Shown: positions 1 to 11,024 of the stretch, piece by piece | How the letters are laid out: each line of letters opens with the position of its first letter | Position numbering within the stretch: the first letter of the stretch is position 1 | NCBI GenBank assembly: GCA_029448655.1 | Contig: JACCLO010000011.1 | Span: 372,001-436,000 of the forward strand | DNA: 64,000 nt | Direction of reading: 5' to 3' | DNA from: Wolfiporia cocos | Lineage: Eukaryota; Basidiomycota; Agaricomycetes; Polyporales; Phaeolaceae | Notes under the pieces: model-generated | Told to the model about the DNA's origin: nothing | Databases searched by the model: none | What the model saw: only the letters and a program-made list of their open reading frames with translations | Position numbers and translations under genes: made by a program

Positions 1-1888
1 ATCGTACCTGCTCCATCGTCAACCCTGCACTCCACCGCATCGCATCCACCCATCCGCGACCGGGCTCCGCCCCAGCGCTCCGCGTTCTCGCCCGCCGCTC
101 CATGCTTCCTGCTTCGTACCACCCGCTGACTCGCCCGCTGACCTGCATTTTCACGCACAGACACTGCTCCTACGTACCGCACCCGCCGTCCGGCCCACAC
201 ACATACCACACGCGCCCTCCTGTTTGTCTATCTATACGTCCGCACGCTATGCTAGTCCCGGGGTAATCGTCGTCTCCTGTTTGTTGCTCGGATACTGTAA
301 ACATATAGCAATGATGTACGCTCCGCTGGGCTGCACGTGTGCGGAGAGTGCGCGCGCACTTGCACGCTTCTGATTGCGCTGGTGAGTCCGCGCCCGGAGT
401 GGGTCTCAGTCTCGGATCATCCGAGGGTGCTTCTCGCATTCCGTGCTTCTCGAGCCGCGCCCCTCGCAAGTTATTGAATATCGAATGGTAAGAGCTGGTG
501 CCCCTGGATATCGATTCTGGGAAGCTCCTGGGTCTGGATAACTCTGAGATCTGCTGATCGCGCCCGTGTGAGACGCCTCCTCCTTCGCGGCGCCGGCACG
601 TGTCGCTCCCAGCTCCTTCTTCCTCGAGGCACCACTACTCCATGAGACCAAACGCTATCCAAACACCCTCGCCGTACTCGCGCTGGATGGACAACATCCC
701 ATGAGATGTTTAGCTGAGACATGTCCGATCTCCGCAGAGACACCGGCTTTGCCACAGCTCCAAGTCGTACGTTCACGCAACATCACAGCATCATAATCCT
801 AACGGCTAAAGACAGCGAGCTATCCGCGCACAGGCTGGGCCCATACGCGAAGCGGCGGACCGCTCACACCGCCGCCGCCGCCGCCGCGCCCCGCCGATCG
901 CCCATCGATCGCCAACGCGCCACGCACTTGCATCCGCACCCGCCCTCTGCGATGTGCCACAGCCCGTGTGGTGCGCTGCGCTGCCGCTCCTATGCTACGT
1001 CTCGTCCGCCGCCGCCACTCCGCCGGCGCGCGCAAGCGTGTCTCCGCAGCTGCAGCTCATCTCGGCCTGCGGCGGCGCGGGGTGGTGCAGCTTGCCCGCC
1101 CTGTGCGTCGATCGCGGTGGTCCCTGTTCGCGTGGAGGTCGGAGAGCAGGTCTAAGGAGGTCGGCCTCGAGTGGGTACGCCCTACGCAGCAGTGCTAGCC
1201 CGTGTCGACCGCCTCGCTGCCGCCCGCAGCGGCAGGCCGGCGGGCGCTCCCCGCTTTCACGCCCGCGTGTACGTGCTCTCGCCTCGCGTCGCGGTCCTGT
1301 GCGTGATCCCTGTCGTGTTCAAGTCGCACGGAGCGCGGCGTGGCGCCAACTCCCAGGGCACGTCCCCGCTCGCCGCACCAGCGCTGATCAGATCTGCAGC
1401 GTCCCTCGGTGCATGGCGGGACGGGGGACGTGCTGATCGGCTTCGATAGGGCGGAGGCCCGCTCGAGGGAATTAGACGCGATATGTGTGGCGTGCTTTGT
1501 GCGCCGCGCTGGGATGGGATGGCTTGTGGGCCGACACGTGCGCGCGCCGGACGCGGATGCAGGGCACGGTACCCCAGATGCCAATCGATGTGCAACTGCA
1601 CTTACCCTTCGAGCGGTTCCAGAACCAGCCGCCGCCGATCTCGCATCGCTGATCCCGCTGGCGCGCAGCAGCGCTGATTGGCACAGTCGCGGCTGCGGCT
1701 GCGCGCACTCGCCCTCCATTCCCGCAGCAGAAGCGCCCGCGGGCCGGACGAAACGAGCACGGCGCAGATCCTGTGTGCGAAACGGCAGGCTGGCTCTTGC
1801 GAGGAAGTCGCACGCGCGGACGTGCGCCCCCGGCTGCGGCCTTCTGAGAAGCGTCTGGATACTTCGCGGTGCGCGGCCGCAAGTGGCG
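1..1888. other. GC-rich stretch, no gene recognised
   Basis: This stretch is rich in G and C, with a run of GCC triplets near 871-890. It is open in several frames on both strands, as expected from composition alone. The conceptual products are Arg/Ala/Ser-rich and match no family I recognise. I see no convincing exon series. It could be the promoter or 5' region of a gene lying off the left edge, but nothing in the sequence proves that. Confidence 0.5.
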
Positions 1889-2290
1889 ATCGGGTGTCGT
1901 GGCCGCATTGAGGTAGGAGACAGAGACAGCATCGTGGGACGGGCATATTCGCGTGTAGGCTGTCGCGCCAGGAACCGGGACCGTGTCCTTGGGATGTCCT
2001 CGTCTGGTCGCTGGCGGTGCTGCGTGTGCGCGTCGCTGGAACGTCGGATCTGTGCCGCATGTCGTGCCAACTTTAAAACAATTCAGTGTTGATATCTGGG
2101 GCCAACGTCTACACCGCCTAGGTGTACTGAATACGACAAGTCAGTTGCTGATGCGTTCAAGAACAGCACGCATTCTCCGGTGCCATCATCAAAGGGTCTT
2201 TCCGATAGCATGAGCGGGGCAGCAGCGCGCTCCACCAGCCCCATGCCTCCCCGAGCCAACACATCCTGCGGGAACAAAGCCTCAATGCCT
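1889..2290. repeat. Dispersed direct repeat, copy 1
   Basis: The first ~185 bases (1889-2073) match 8594-8778 in the same orientation with only scattered substitutions. Weaker similarity with small indels continues for about 200 bases, including a shared stretch around a 'ccaccagccc' motif near 2232 and 8935. No terminal repeats or target duplication could be seen, so the type of repeat is not known. Together with its partner it brackets the two DUF6533 copies between them. Confidence 0.75.
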
Positions 2291-2959
2291 ATGATGCTCC
2301 GTCTTGACAGTCCCTGTCCATCTACAATCTGCGAGGTCTTCACAGCTCGCCAGGCGGTCGACCCTTGATGGCAGTTGCCAGCGCTGAGCAGATAATTGCC
2401 CGAGATTCTGGTAATACTGGCATGATCGATATTCTAACTTTATCTCTGCTGATCACAAGTCTGCTTTGATGGGTATACCGTTGGAATTTAAGGCCCTTTG
2501 TTCGGCTCTCCCTCTTACGCAATGGTGTAGACCTTCGTTGACTATCTTTGTCCCCTCGGGGTGGATCTCGGAGAGTTGCTTCACTTCGTGAAGATAGCAT
2601 GTTCAGAAACATGTCAATGAAAAATTGCTTACAACGGGGTCTTGATACTCACAACAATCTCTCTGGTGACAAGCGATTCACCCTTCTCCGTCGCGGGTGT
2701 TTCATCAACTAAATAACGCATCCCGGACTCGCATTAGCTGCGGGAAGAGCGACATGGTGTGTGTTGCCTATCCGCATCTGCACATGGAACACAGGTTGAC
2801 TGTACGAGGGGTTCGTGGCAGATTGTCTAGCAACCAGCAAGGCACACAAACAGACGACATATATGAGCCTCCGCCTGTGTCACAGATGTCGGTAATATCT
2901 CCGGTAGACACTTTGTGCTGACAAGGTATCTTCTCCCACAATCATTGTTTTTGCCACAG
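2291..2959. other. Intergenic, nothing recognised
   Basis: Only short ORFs without recognisable motifs occur here. No tRNA, repeat or clear promoter element was seen. Confidence 0.5.
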
Positions 2960-3278
2960 AGCAACTTATTTTTATCACTCAGGGGTAAGCTTGATATCCT
3001 GGATGATATCGCGCGTCAGTCATATCGGAAATTACTGTTTTATTTCTGTTGCTGGCAAAACACTTAGCCGGTGGTTTCCTTATCTTTCAGAGTCACCCAC
3101 AGCGCCAGTATATTATGAGCACATCATCACATTTGACCACAAAGCTCTCACCGTTTGGAGACATCGTATGGCAGGAGCCGCTGTTCTCTTGCTCCTCAAT
3201 CGAATTGTACTCTTGTTGACCGCTGTCTCCAACCCACTTGATGCGCTCAACTTGGCTTCTGATCCAGTGGGCAGCTGA
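2960..3278 (+). pseudogene. DUF6533-type membrane protein, 5' fragment
   Basis: The conceptual product contains the signature of the basidiomycete DUF6533 family. There is an N-terminal stretch with 'IGNYCF' near 3025-3050. After a short putative intron follows a segment with 'YYEHIITFDHKALTVW' and a hydrophobic 'LLLLNR' helix (about 3108-3278). The reading frame stops at 3276-3278. The later family exons (CDALxxFL, LRVYAL, RFMFNLR) are not found downstream on this strand, where the facing minus-strand copy ends instead. It is therefore a truncated copy. DUF6533 proteins are multi-pass membrane proteins of unknown function. Confidence 0.6.
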
Positions 3279-3795
3279 ATGCAGCAATGAGCAGAATGTT
3301 AACGATCTCGGAAGCAGAAGCATTTTCTGTTCCTGATCATATGCTTTGGTCTGACATGCGAGCCCACTAGTTGTATCGGAAAGAATATACTGAATACAAT
3401 TATGTATATATTGCTGATGGTAGCAGCAAGTACGATGGGAATATTCGCTCGGATAAAATCGTGTATAACATCCACTGATGCTGTACAAATTGTTGTTGTG
3501 ACTGAATCTAACTCATCCGTTCATACATGCCAAGGTCATTGTTTCAGTGTGAGGTCAATGAATGGCTGTCCTACATGGGCCTGCACCCCATACCAATGCC
3601 ATTGATGGCGTCAATCCCAGATGTTATCCTTCCTCTAATAACCAGCGACGAAGCTTCCAAAAGGCTGTGAGGCGCACAGAAGATCGTTTCTATGTATCTC
3701 TGGACTCATGATGGTATGCCGATGCCGGCATTTTCATTGGTAGTTATTGCTTCGTCTCGCAGAGAACCCTGATCATCCGGAGTTTGTTCCATCAC

Positions 3796-5425
3796 CTAGG
3801 AATAGTCACATTCTGTACAAGATGCGACATGCCAGGTACTCACAAGCTCCTCATCGCAACCATTGTCTTCGTGAAATTCGTCACCATCATCGAATAGCAA
3901 GCTATCTGGCATGCTATGATCAAGAGGAGCTCCCATGTTCCCAACCAATCTGCTTTCGAATGCAATGCTCCCTCCAAGTCTCAAATTCCCATCCACAAAT
4001 GACGGGTTATTGGACTGAGTACTAATGCCTTCATCAGTATAGCGTCGTAGATTGAACATAAACCTTGAGATCAGAATTCCTGCGATTCTGTTATAGCTGA
4101 GTAATGTGTAAATTGTGCACACAATAGGATACCCACGCTGGTAGGAAAACCGCAATATATATCGCCTGGAGCTGAACAGCTGTCAGTTATAGTGTCACAT
4201 GACTTTGATGGAAGATAACTACATTTTCACTCACAGATTTGTTGAACAATACCACACTTTGAAAGATATTGAATGATGTGAAAACTCTAGAAGTTCATAA
4301 TCATTTCTATGCGCTTATTAGTGAACACAGAAGCATACATGAAGTATCCGGTACCTGTCATAGTCATGTCAATAGAGGTTGATGATGTGTGCTCAATCAT
4401 CTCACCGTCTCTGAGAATTATAAGCATCAGAGGTCGCTTGATTCGAGCGTCTGATATTTGTTTCGCCCATGGAAGTGCATACAACCATGTGGCACCAACC
4501 ACAATCACATCTGAGGCTATGGTGCAAGTAGCCGTTGCGACGAGAGCTGTGAAAGATGACATGAAGATCATTAGTTAATTAATTATGACTCCTTTGTATT
4601 GGCGCACTTCTGAGATCATGATCAGCTCAGCTTCCTAATTATAAAGCCTGCTGCTTACCTGTTGTAGATATTCGCGGGGATGGAGTTAATGGACGTCGAT
4701 ATCGGAACACCAAGGATAAGCTCTACATAGCATTGGACATTATAGACATCCATGTACTGATGATTGAACGAGTTAGTTGGTCAATGTACAAAGATAATTA
4801 TTGCGAGATAGAGGCACTGACAAGGTGGGAAGCAGCGGGCACAAGGCCCGTCAGTAATGCTAGCAATGCCCAAAACCAACTTCGTTCCGTGATTGCGTAT
4901 ACACGGAGTGCCGAGAACCCTTTGAGTGGATATCTTACAGAAGACCATCATGGTGTATGTTGTAGAGCTTACCTGCCGCGACCGTCGCTGCCAAGGAGAA
5001 TACAACTCCATTTAATGAAATTAATGCGTTGCAACTTATGTGACTGCATGTCAGATGGAAATCTGTCATCAGCGCCAGGAGGAGAAACACGCAACATCTG
5101 CAGGAACTGTAAGTTTCTTCTAACTACTGCATGCAACGGCTGACCTTATTCGAATTGGAAGTCCAAAATAGCATGAGCAAGTTGGAGATCGCAGGTAACA
5201 AGAGTACATAGCGATTCAAGAGAAGGAGGATAGTAGGTCCTGTCATACGATATGTCCAGATAGCGAGAACTTCGCGGTCGAGTGTAACGATGTGCTCGTA
5301 CAATATCACTGCTATTAGTAGCTTTGTTACTTCACGAAACATACGCATGAATCTGAAATACCGGCAACAGCAATACTGCAACAGGTATCGCTATAGCTGG
5401 AGCGCGAGATATCAGGACATCGAAA
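3796..5425 (-). CDS. DUF6533-family multi-pass membrane protein
   Basis: Reading the minus strand, family blocks appear in the right order, separated by short introns. They are an N-terminal 'SYSDTCCSIAVA' block (about 5401-5363), 'LYEHIVTLDREVLAIW' with the following helix 'LLLLNRYVLLL' (about 5312-5150), a CNAL block near 5030, 'SALRVYAI' plus a helix (about 4915-4815), 'SDVIVVGATWLYALP' to 'LRDG' (about 4530-4402), and the C-terminal 'LISRFMFNLR' block with a polar tail (about 4085-3796). The order and several predicted membrane helices match DUF6533 proteins, whose function is unknown. The exact first exon was not found, so the right-hand limit is approximate. All major family blocks are present, so the gene may be functional, but I did not check every intron phase. 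Confidence 0.6.
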
Positions 5426-7070
5426 ATGTGCGCTACAGCATATGGAGAGTATGCTTACCTCTGCGTTAAGATCGTGATAGCTTCTACGGCAGGTATACTC
5501 GTAGGCGAGGACATCTTGTCGATACACAGTGTCTGACAGAGAAATTGATAAAACATGTGATGCAAGCGGAAGCTCATATACCCCGCGGAGTCCTGTGCAT
5601 TGTCACAAAGTTGTGACGGTCCCCTCGTACGGGAAGCGTGCATATCAGCCAAATGCATTGTGTCATTTGTTTGTAGCTGTGCCATGCTGTGGCGGACACG
5701 GGAGTTGAGCAGATGTCTAAGGCAGATGGAAACAGCTAGATCTTGGTTGGGAAGGTGCCGTTGGTATGAAGAGTACGTTGCAAGGAGTGCTTCATGGATC
5801 TATCTTCGAACATGGTGGTTCAACAACCTAGGAGGACCATCCGGTACTCACCTTCCTAGAGATTCACGAAGCTGTTCATAAATTTGACTAATGCAGAGAG
5901 CCGCAAAAACAGACCCTGGTTCAGCGAGCTGTTCATCAAATCAGGCTTATTTTTGCAACGAGAAAGTAAAAATGGAGCTGAAAGCACAGTGATCCTGAAT
6001 TAGGCCAATATCAAACAAGTTCTGGCCGGTAGTCATTCTGACGCTGCTGCTATTTCCAAGGTCTGATGATCATCTGATGCCTGCCGTTCATACAGAGATC
6101 CGAAACGGTGGAGCCACGCCGGCCTGTCTAAAAAATTGCGAGGAAAGAATCACCTAGATCTCATCATCAAGCGGCATAGAACATACCAGTCCCTGCCTCA
6201 TTATGATATTAAATGGACTTTGATAATGAGGATATGTGAGCGACACCGAGGCAATGACTCATATGAATAAGAGGTACAAGTTTGAGAGACCAATTGCATA
6301 CCGAGTACGGCCCCGGTAATCTATCGCCGTCCCCAAAAAACTGGATGCATCAGTGTCCTTCTTGCCACATTGTACCACATTCAAGTAGTGATCATCCATG
6401 CCGCGGCGAGTGAGATAGAACAGATGCAAGCGGAGCGTACTATTCATAGCTCCCCTATAGGCTCTCAGGAGTGCAATCCTATCAAAGTGGAGTGGCTGAG
6501 TAAAATATGCTTCTGTCACTTTTGACCGCGTCTCCCACCCGATGGCTGCAATTCCCGCTTCTGCTTGCCTAAGGAGGCATCTGCTGCCTGTAAGGCCCGG
6601 AAACCTTGACTGGCGGCGAATGTATACTTTAGATGCTCTAGACGCGCATCTGTTAAGTGATAGCAGCATAGCGGAGTTGGGTGAAGACAGTTCTTGCAGG
6701 GGGCGCCCCATGGCTGTTCAATACTGCCATTCAGCTATGAGATAGCCTATCTCTATTCGATCAGACCCAAGTCTCTGGGTAGTGGTAAATGGTGAACGGA
6801 GAAGTCGTAAGCGCACGTATCGCGCTCACAGTCATGGCACGAAGAGTCCTACAGATTAGGATACTGAGCGCAGCAGTTCCTACAAGAGAACAGGCTATTG
6901 GCCATTATATCGCCCATCCCAAGGAGATATAGAGATTAGCGCCAAGGCTTCCATCTGATGTGCCAGAGACGAACGTAACACGTCCAGCCCTCGAACACGC
7001 CTGCACCCGTCATGATGTACATGCAGCTTTGCGCAAATGCTGCATTGAGTAGTATCGGCATAGCTCCTAA
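5426..7070. other. No gene recognised
   Basis: ORFs up to about 150 codons occur on the minus strand (for example 6259-6711). None shows a recognisable family, domain or intron-linked continuation. Composition is unremarkable and no repeat partner was noticed inside the window. The first exon of the neighbouring DUF6533 gene may lie in its left part. Confidence 0.4.
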
Positions 7071-8260
7071 TTGTCAAGGCAAATACCACGACCGTACAGC
7101 GTCCGGACATAGGGTTGCAGGGCGGCCGATGAAGAGGATGTAGATATCAGGGAAGCGGAGAAACGGCGGGTTCCGCGCTTTCTTTGTTAGCGTGCATCGC
7201 TGTGGGCGACCATCAGCGTGCCACCCTAGGCCATCTCCTCGATGTTGGCCGCTATCGGTTCTACCGGTACGCCTTCTGTGCCGTTTAAGGTTCGCGCCCG
7301 TCGTGGTAGTCATCATTCCCGGGAAGGTACGCCCTCACAACTGCGCGCGCCCGCCAACTCTTCCGCTGCTCCCATCATGATGCTTGCCCAGCATCTTGTG
7401 CATCTACGCTACCCACACGCCCATCGCGCGCCCAAACAACATAATCATGTTCTCGATCGCTTTGGCCAAGAGCGACAAGACCACCACGCCAGAAAGCAGC
7501 CTCGTCGTCCTGTGCCAGCCCGTATTCACGGTCAGCATCCTGTACCGCAGCGGCTCGGGAACAAGCAGCAGCGTACACACGCAGAACGACGGCGAGAGAG
7601 ACCAGAACATCTCGCTGAGCAGCGCCCGCAGCTCACCCGCGCTCGTGCCGGAGATCCTTCTAGCGACATTGACGACTGCGCTCGCCGTGTACCGCTCCAC
7701 ATACAGCCCCTCAAGCTTCCCCTTGTTGAGAAGCAGGCCCACCCAGCGGAAGGTCACCAGCAGGGTGTGCGATGCTGAACCTCCGCGCGTGGGATGCTCA
7801 GCGCGGGGAACAGTGACGAGGACGGATTGAGGTGCATATGTTGCAGCCAAGCACAGTCAAAGTATGGGTTTCTGCTTTGATGCGATACAGACGCACATGC
7901 GGCGGGAAGATTCAGCACGGAAGTGAGAAGTGATATCCTTGATGCTCTATGAGCTGCAGCACAAGCAGTAGCGCACTCACTCTGAAGAGCGTCGAGCATC
8001 ATGGGAGGGTACATTGCACGTGAACATGATAATGCGACAAGGTGCAAAGAAGGATCGCTGAGGTACGCGCCACACCCAGACCGGAAAGCCCGATTTGAAG
8101 GAGAAGATTCGTTCGAGTATTGTGCACTCGAGATGATGAAGTGTACTGTGTACGACCGCCGATATGACCCTGCCGCCTGCAGATCTACATGTAGCTCGGT
8201 GATGTACGTCCAGTGCACCAGCGACAATCACCTCCGAGCACGGTCTATGGAGCGAATTCA
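7071..8260 (-). other. Unrecognised minus-strand ORFs, possible gene
   Basis: Between 7240 and 7850 the sequence is richer in GC than its surroundings. The minus strand is open for 148 codons (7404-7850) with two hydrophobic stretches, one around 'FCVCTLLLV' and one around 'GVVVLSLLAKAIENMIMLF'. That would fit the end of a membrane protein. Further minus-strand ORFs continue to 8260. I do not recognise a family, cannot define exons with confidence, and the plus strand is also open here. A chance ORF in GC-rich DNA is a fair alternative. Confidence 0.25.
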
Positions 8261-8593
8261 CATTCCCTTACACATCGAAAGACACGTCTCAACAAGCTCA
8301 TTTCAGTACGAGGGTGCTCGGCTGCACAAGGCGTATCTTCATTGCAAATTCACCTATCATCTCAGTGGCTTATACGGGGTCGCACCACTTGTCATCCGCA
8401 TCTGACGCAGACTTACGAGCAATCTCCTAGATCAGAACAAGCACCGTGTGCATGTCAACTTACCTTAGAACGCCCCTGCAATATGCAAGCTGCAAAGGGC
8501 TCTAAAGAACATGTTAAGCTCGAACAGCGAGGGCAATTGAATAGTCCGGTCCGCCAGCATCAGCGGATTGTGAAGAAGGCTGCCCCAGAATGC

Positions 8594-8985
8594 ATCGGGT
8601 GTCGTGGCCACATTGAGGTACGAGACAGAGACAGCATCGTGGGACGGGCATATTCACGTGTAGGCTGTCGCGCCAGGAACCGAGACCGAGTCCGTGGAGT
8701 GTCCTCGTCTGGTCGCTGGCGGTGCTGCGGGTGCGCGTCGCTGGAACGTCGGATCTGTGCCACATGTTGTACCAACTTGTGATTGGTGTGGGTATCTTGA
8801 CCAGTATGTCATCTGGGTGCGCTGTATACAGTGAAGATGAACCCCAATTCGCTGATGTTGAAGAAGAGTACACATTCTGCAGCGCCATTACTAGGCAGTG
8901 TTTTCGGTAGCAAGAGTGGGCAGCAGAGCGCTCCACCAGCCCAGTCTGCACCGCGCCAGCACGTTCTGCGGGGCTGGTTTGAACG
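8594..8985. repeat. Dispersed direct repeat, copy 2
   Basis: This is the partner of 1889-2290 in the same orientation. The first ~185 bases are nearly collinear with copy 1; similarity then weakens and ends near 8985. The offset between copies is about 6.7 kb. No coding family is recognised in either copy. Confidence 0.75.
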
Positions 8986-10478
8986 CCGTCGGCCAGCGTA
9001 CGCTTGCATTATTGGCGCAGCAGTGCATCTGCTGATGTGCTGGTTCAGGTTGAGCTTTTGAACCCGCGCACTGCCATCAGGCATCAGTACTCAAGAGAAC
9101 TGCCCGGGACAACATAATCTGGGAGATCCCGCAGCTGACCCGCCCTCGAGAGGCTTTGTTCCACCTCCTCTTTGGGGTATGGTGCTCGCACGTATGATTG
9201 CCGAAGACTGCAGTTGGATATAGGAAGCGGAAGGTCGTGTGTGGCCTCTAGATACGAAGATTGATTAGTGACTCGACGCTGCACATGCGGTCTGACGGAG
9301 CACTGAGAGTTGCCCCTACCTTTGCAGCTTGCGCTTGCAGTCGTCAGCAACCGCACGCATCGTAACAACAATATTCGGAGCCTATTGTGATTGAATCAAC
9401 TGTACACTCCCCCTTCGGTCACGTCGGGATAAACGACCAATGGTATTTTCTTTTTCGAGTGCGACCAGTTCTGATTGTTCTCTATTTTCTAGGTACTTTG
9501 AGGAGAGTCGAGCACGGCACACCGTACTCGTCCTGGCACAGACCTCTCCGCGGTCCTCGGGACGAGTACCCTTCCACTAACACCTAGAGGATGGCGAAAC
9601 TAACATGCGCCTGAGATTTCCCATTCACGCGAGAATCCGAAAGTCGTGTGTGTCGACTCTGTGCTGGTATTTATCTCTCAGCCCTGCACTTTCACTCCGG
9701 TATAGCATAACATTGGCCATCGTTCTCATCTGTGGCGCCTCCTTTCCATTGGATTATCTTTCCGCGTGCTATTCAACAAACCAAACCCCTCGGCTAAAGT
9801 GTCGTGCGCCGTCCACACGTGTTCCGCGCGTGCTTTGTGGTTTCGCCGCACCAATTGCTGACCTTTCCTCCCAGCCCAGTGATGGCACCTGCCGGCCATT
9901 AATCCATCAAATCGGCAAGTGATTCAGCGCTGTACTATTCATTTGAATGGCATTTCTACATGTTCCAATTCATCGTGTGTGAGCATTGTCTCTTCGTTGC
10001 TAATTTGTGCGACATCCTCAGGAGCACAGACGATATACTGTCAAGAACGTGATCCGATTGGGCCATCCTTTGTATGCCGTCACTTATGTCATCCTCTCAA
10101 GGTGCCTCCATCTCGAGTGTACTTCCTCGGTCTTCAGGGCTTCAGTGTCCGTCACCAGCGTAGATCAACGGACCTTTCTTGTGTCACTTTACAAAGATTA
10201 ACATTTTCAAGGGATCAATCGTATGTATATATCAGTATTTTGATTGTAACGAATCTTACATCGCATTCAAATCTTACTGGTCACCAGTCTATAGCCACAC
10301 GCAGTTTGTGGTGCAGGGACGCCCGCCGCCACGGCGCGGCAGACAAAGTGATGGGCGAACAGCGCGCTGGTCCGTGCGCGCGGCGGCCACAGCATATAAG
10401 TAAGTGCCGCGCACCTGAACACCTCATACTTACCGTAATGGCACATCTTCCTTCATGTACCCGGGGGTGTGGGCCGTT
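8986..10478. other. Intergenic, nothing recognised
   Basis: Short ORFs only. There is a moderately GC-rich patch at 10310-10400. The right end is the insertion site of the copia element. Confidence 0.45.
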
Positions 10479-10483
10479 GGGGC

Positions 10484-10662
10484 TGTTGTTACCATATATG
10501 TTACACTACTTACCATATACGTCATGTCATCATCGTTGTGGAGTTCTGTCAGAGTCACGTGTAGCTGTGTTCAAATACCTCTCTCTTGCTGTTTTCTCCT
10601 TTCCTCAGTCGTTATACCATCCCTGCGACTGAGATAGGCTAACAGGCTGTCTAGGTTCTACA
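10484..10662 (+). repeat. 5' LTR of copia element
   Basis: 179 bp, starting TGTTGTTACC and ending TTCTACA. It matches 15375-15553 at all positions but one. It should carry the promoter and the start of the genomic RNA, but I could not place a TATA box with confidence. Confidence 0.97.
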
Positions 10663-10674
10663 GGTTATGAGCCC
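10663..10674 (+). promoter_or_regulatory. Primer-binding site, initiator tRNA-Met anticodon arm type
   Basis: The 12 bases GGTTATGAGCCC follow the 5' LTR without a gap. They are the exact complement of the conserved anticodon stem-loop sequence GGGCUCAUAACC of eukaryotic initiator tRNA-Met. Priming from a half-tRNA cut in the anticodon loop is known for Drosophila copia and yeast Ty5. Use of the same mechanism here is inferred from the match. Confidence 0.8.
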
Positions 10675-11024
10675 TGGGTTCTAGTCCCGGAAGACTGAAC
10701 CCCAAGAGCAGTGAACCTCAAGCCAAGCCTTCTGGGTGGTGCAGAACGCCAATAGAAGCGTATCCAACGCGCATATAGTCGCGCATTTCTTTCGAGCCCA
10801 TTGTGCCCATTCGTTCAATCAGAATGACTAAGCCCACGCCCCCTTCTCCGTCCAGCTCAAGAGCCTCAAAGTCTCCCGCAGTGGCCCCTGCCCCGCCTTC
10901 GTCGTCTTTGCTGTCGGTCCAGCCTCTCACCCCGGCAAATGCTTTCTTGACAGGTGGCATTATTCTCGACCGGGGCAAAGGGAACTGATCCGAGTGGCGC
11001 CGGTACATATTGCAGTCACTTAGT

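Noticed and set aside
1195..2070. 291-codon minus-strand ORF in the GC-rich left end
   Set aside because: Open in several frames on both strands, no motif, partly inside a dispersed repeat.
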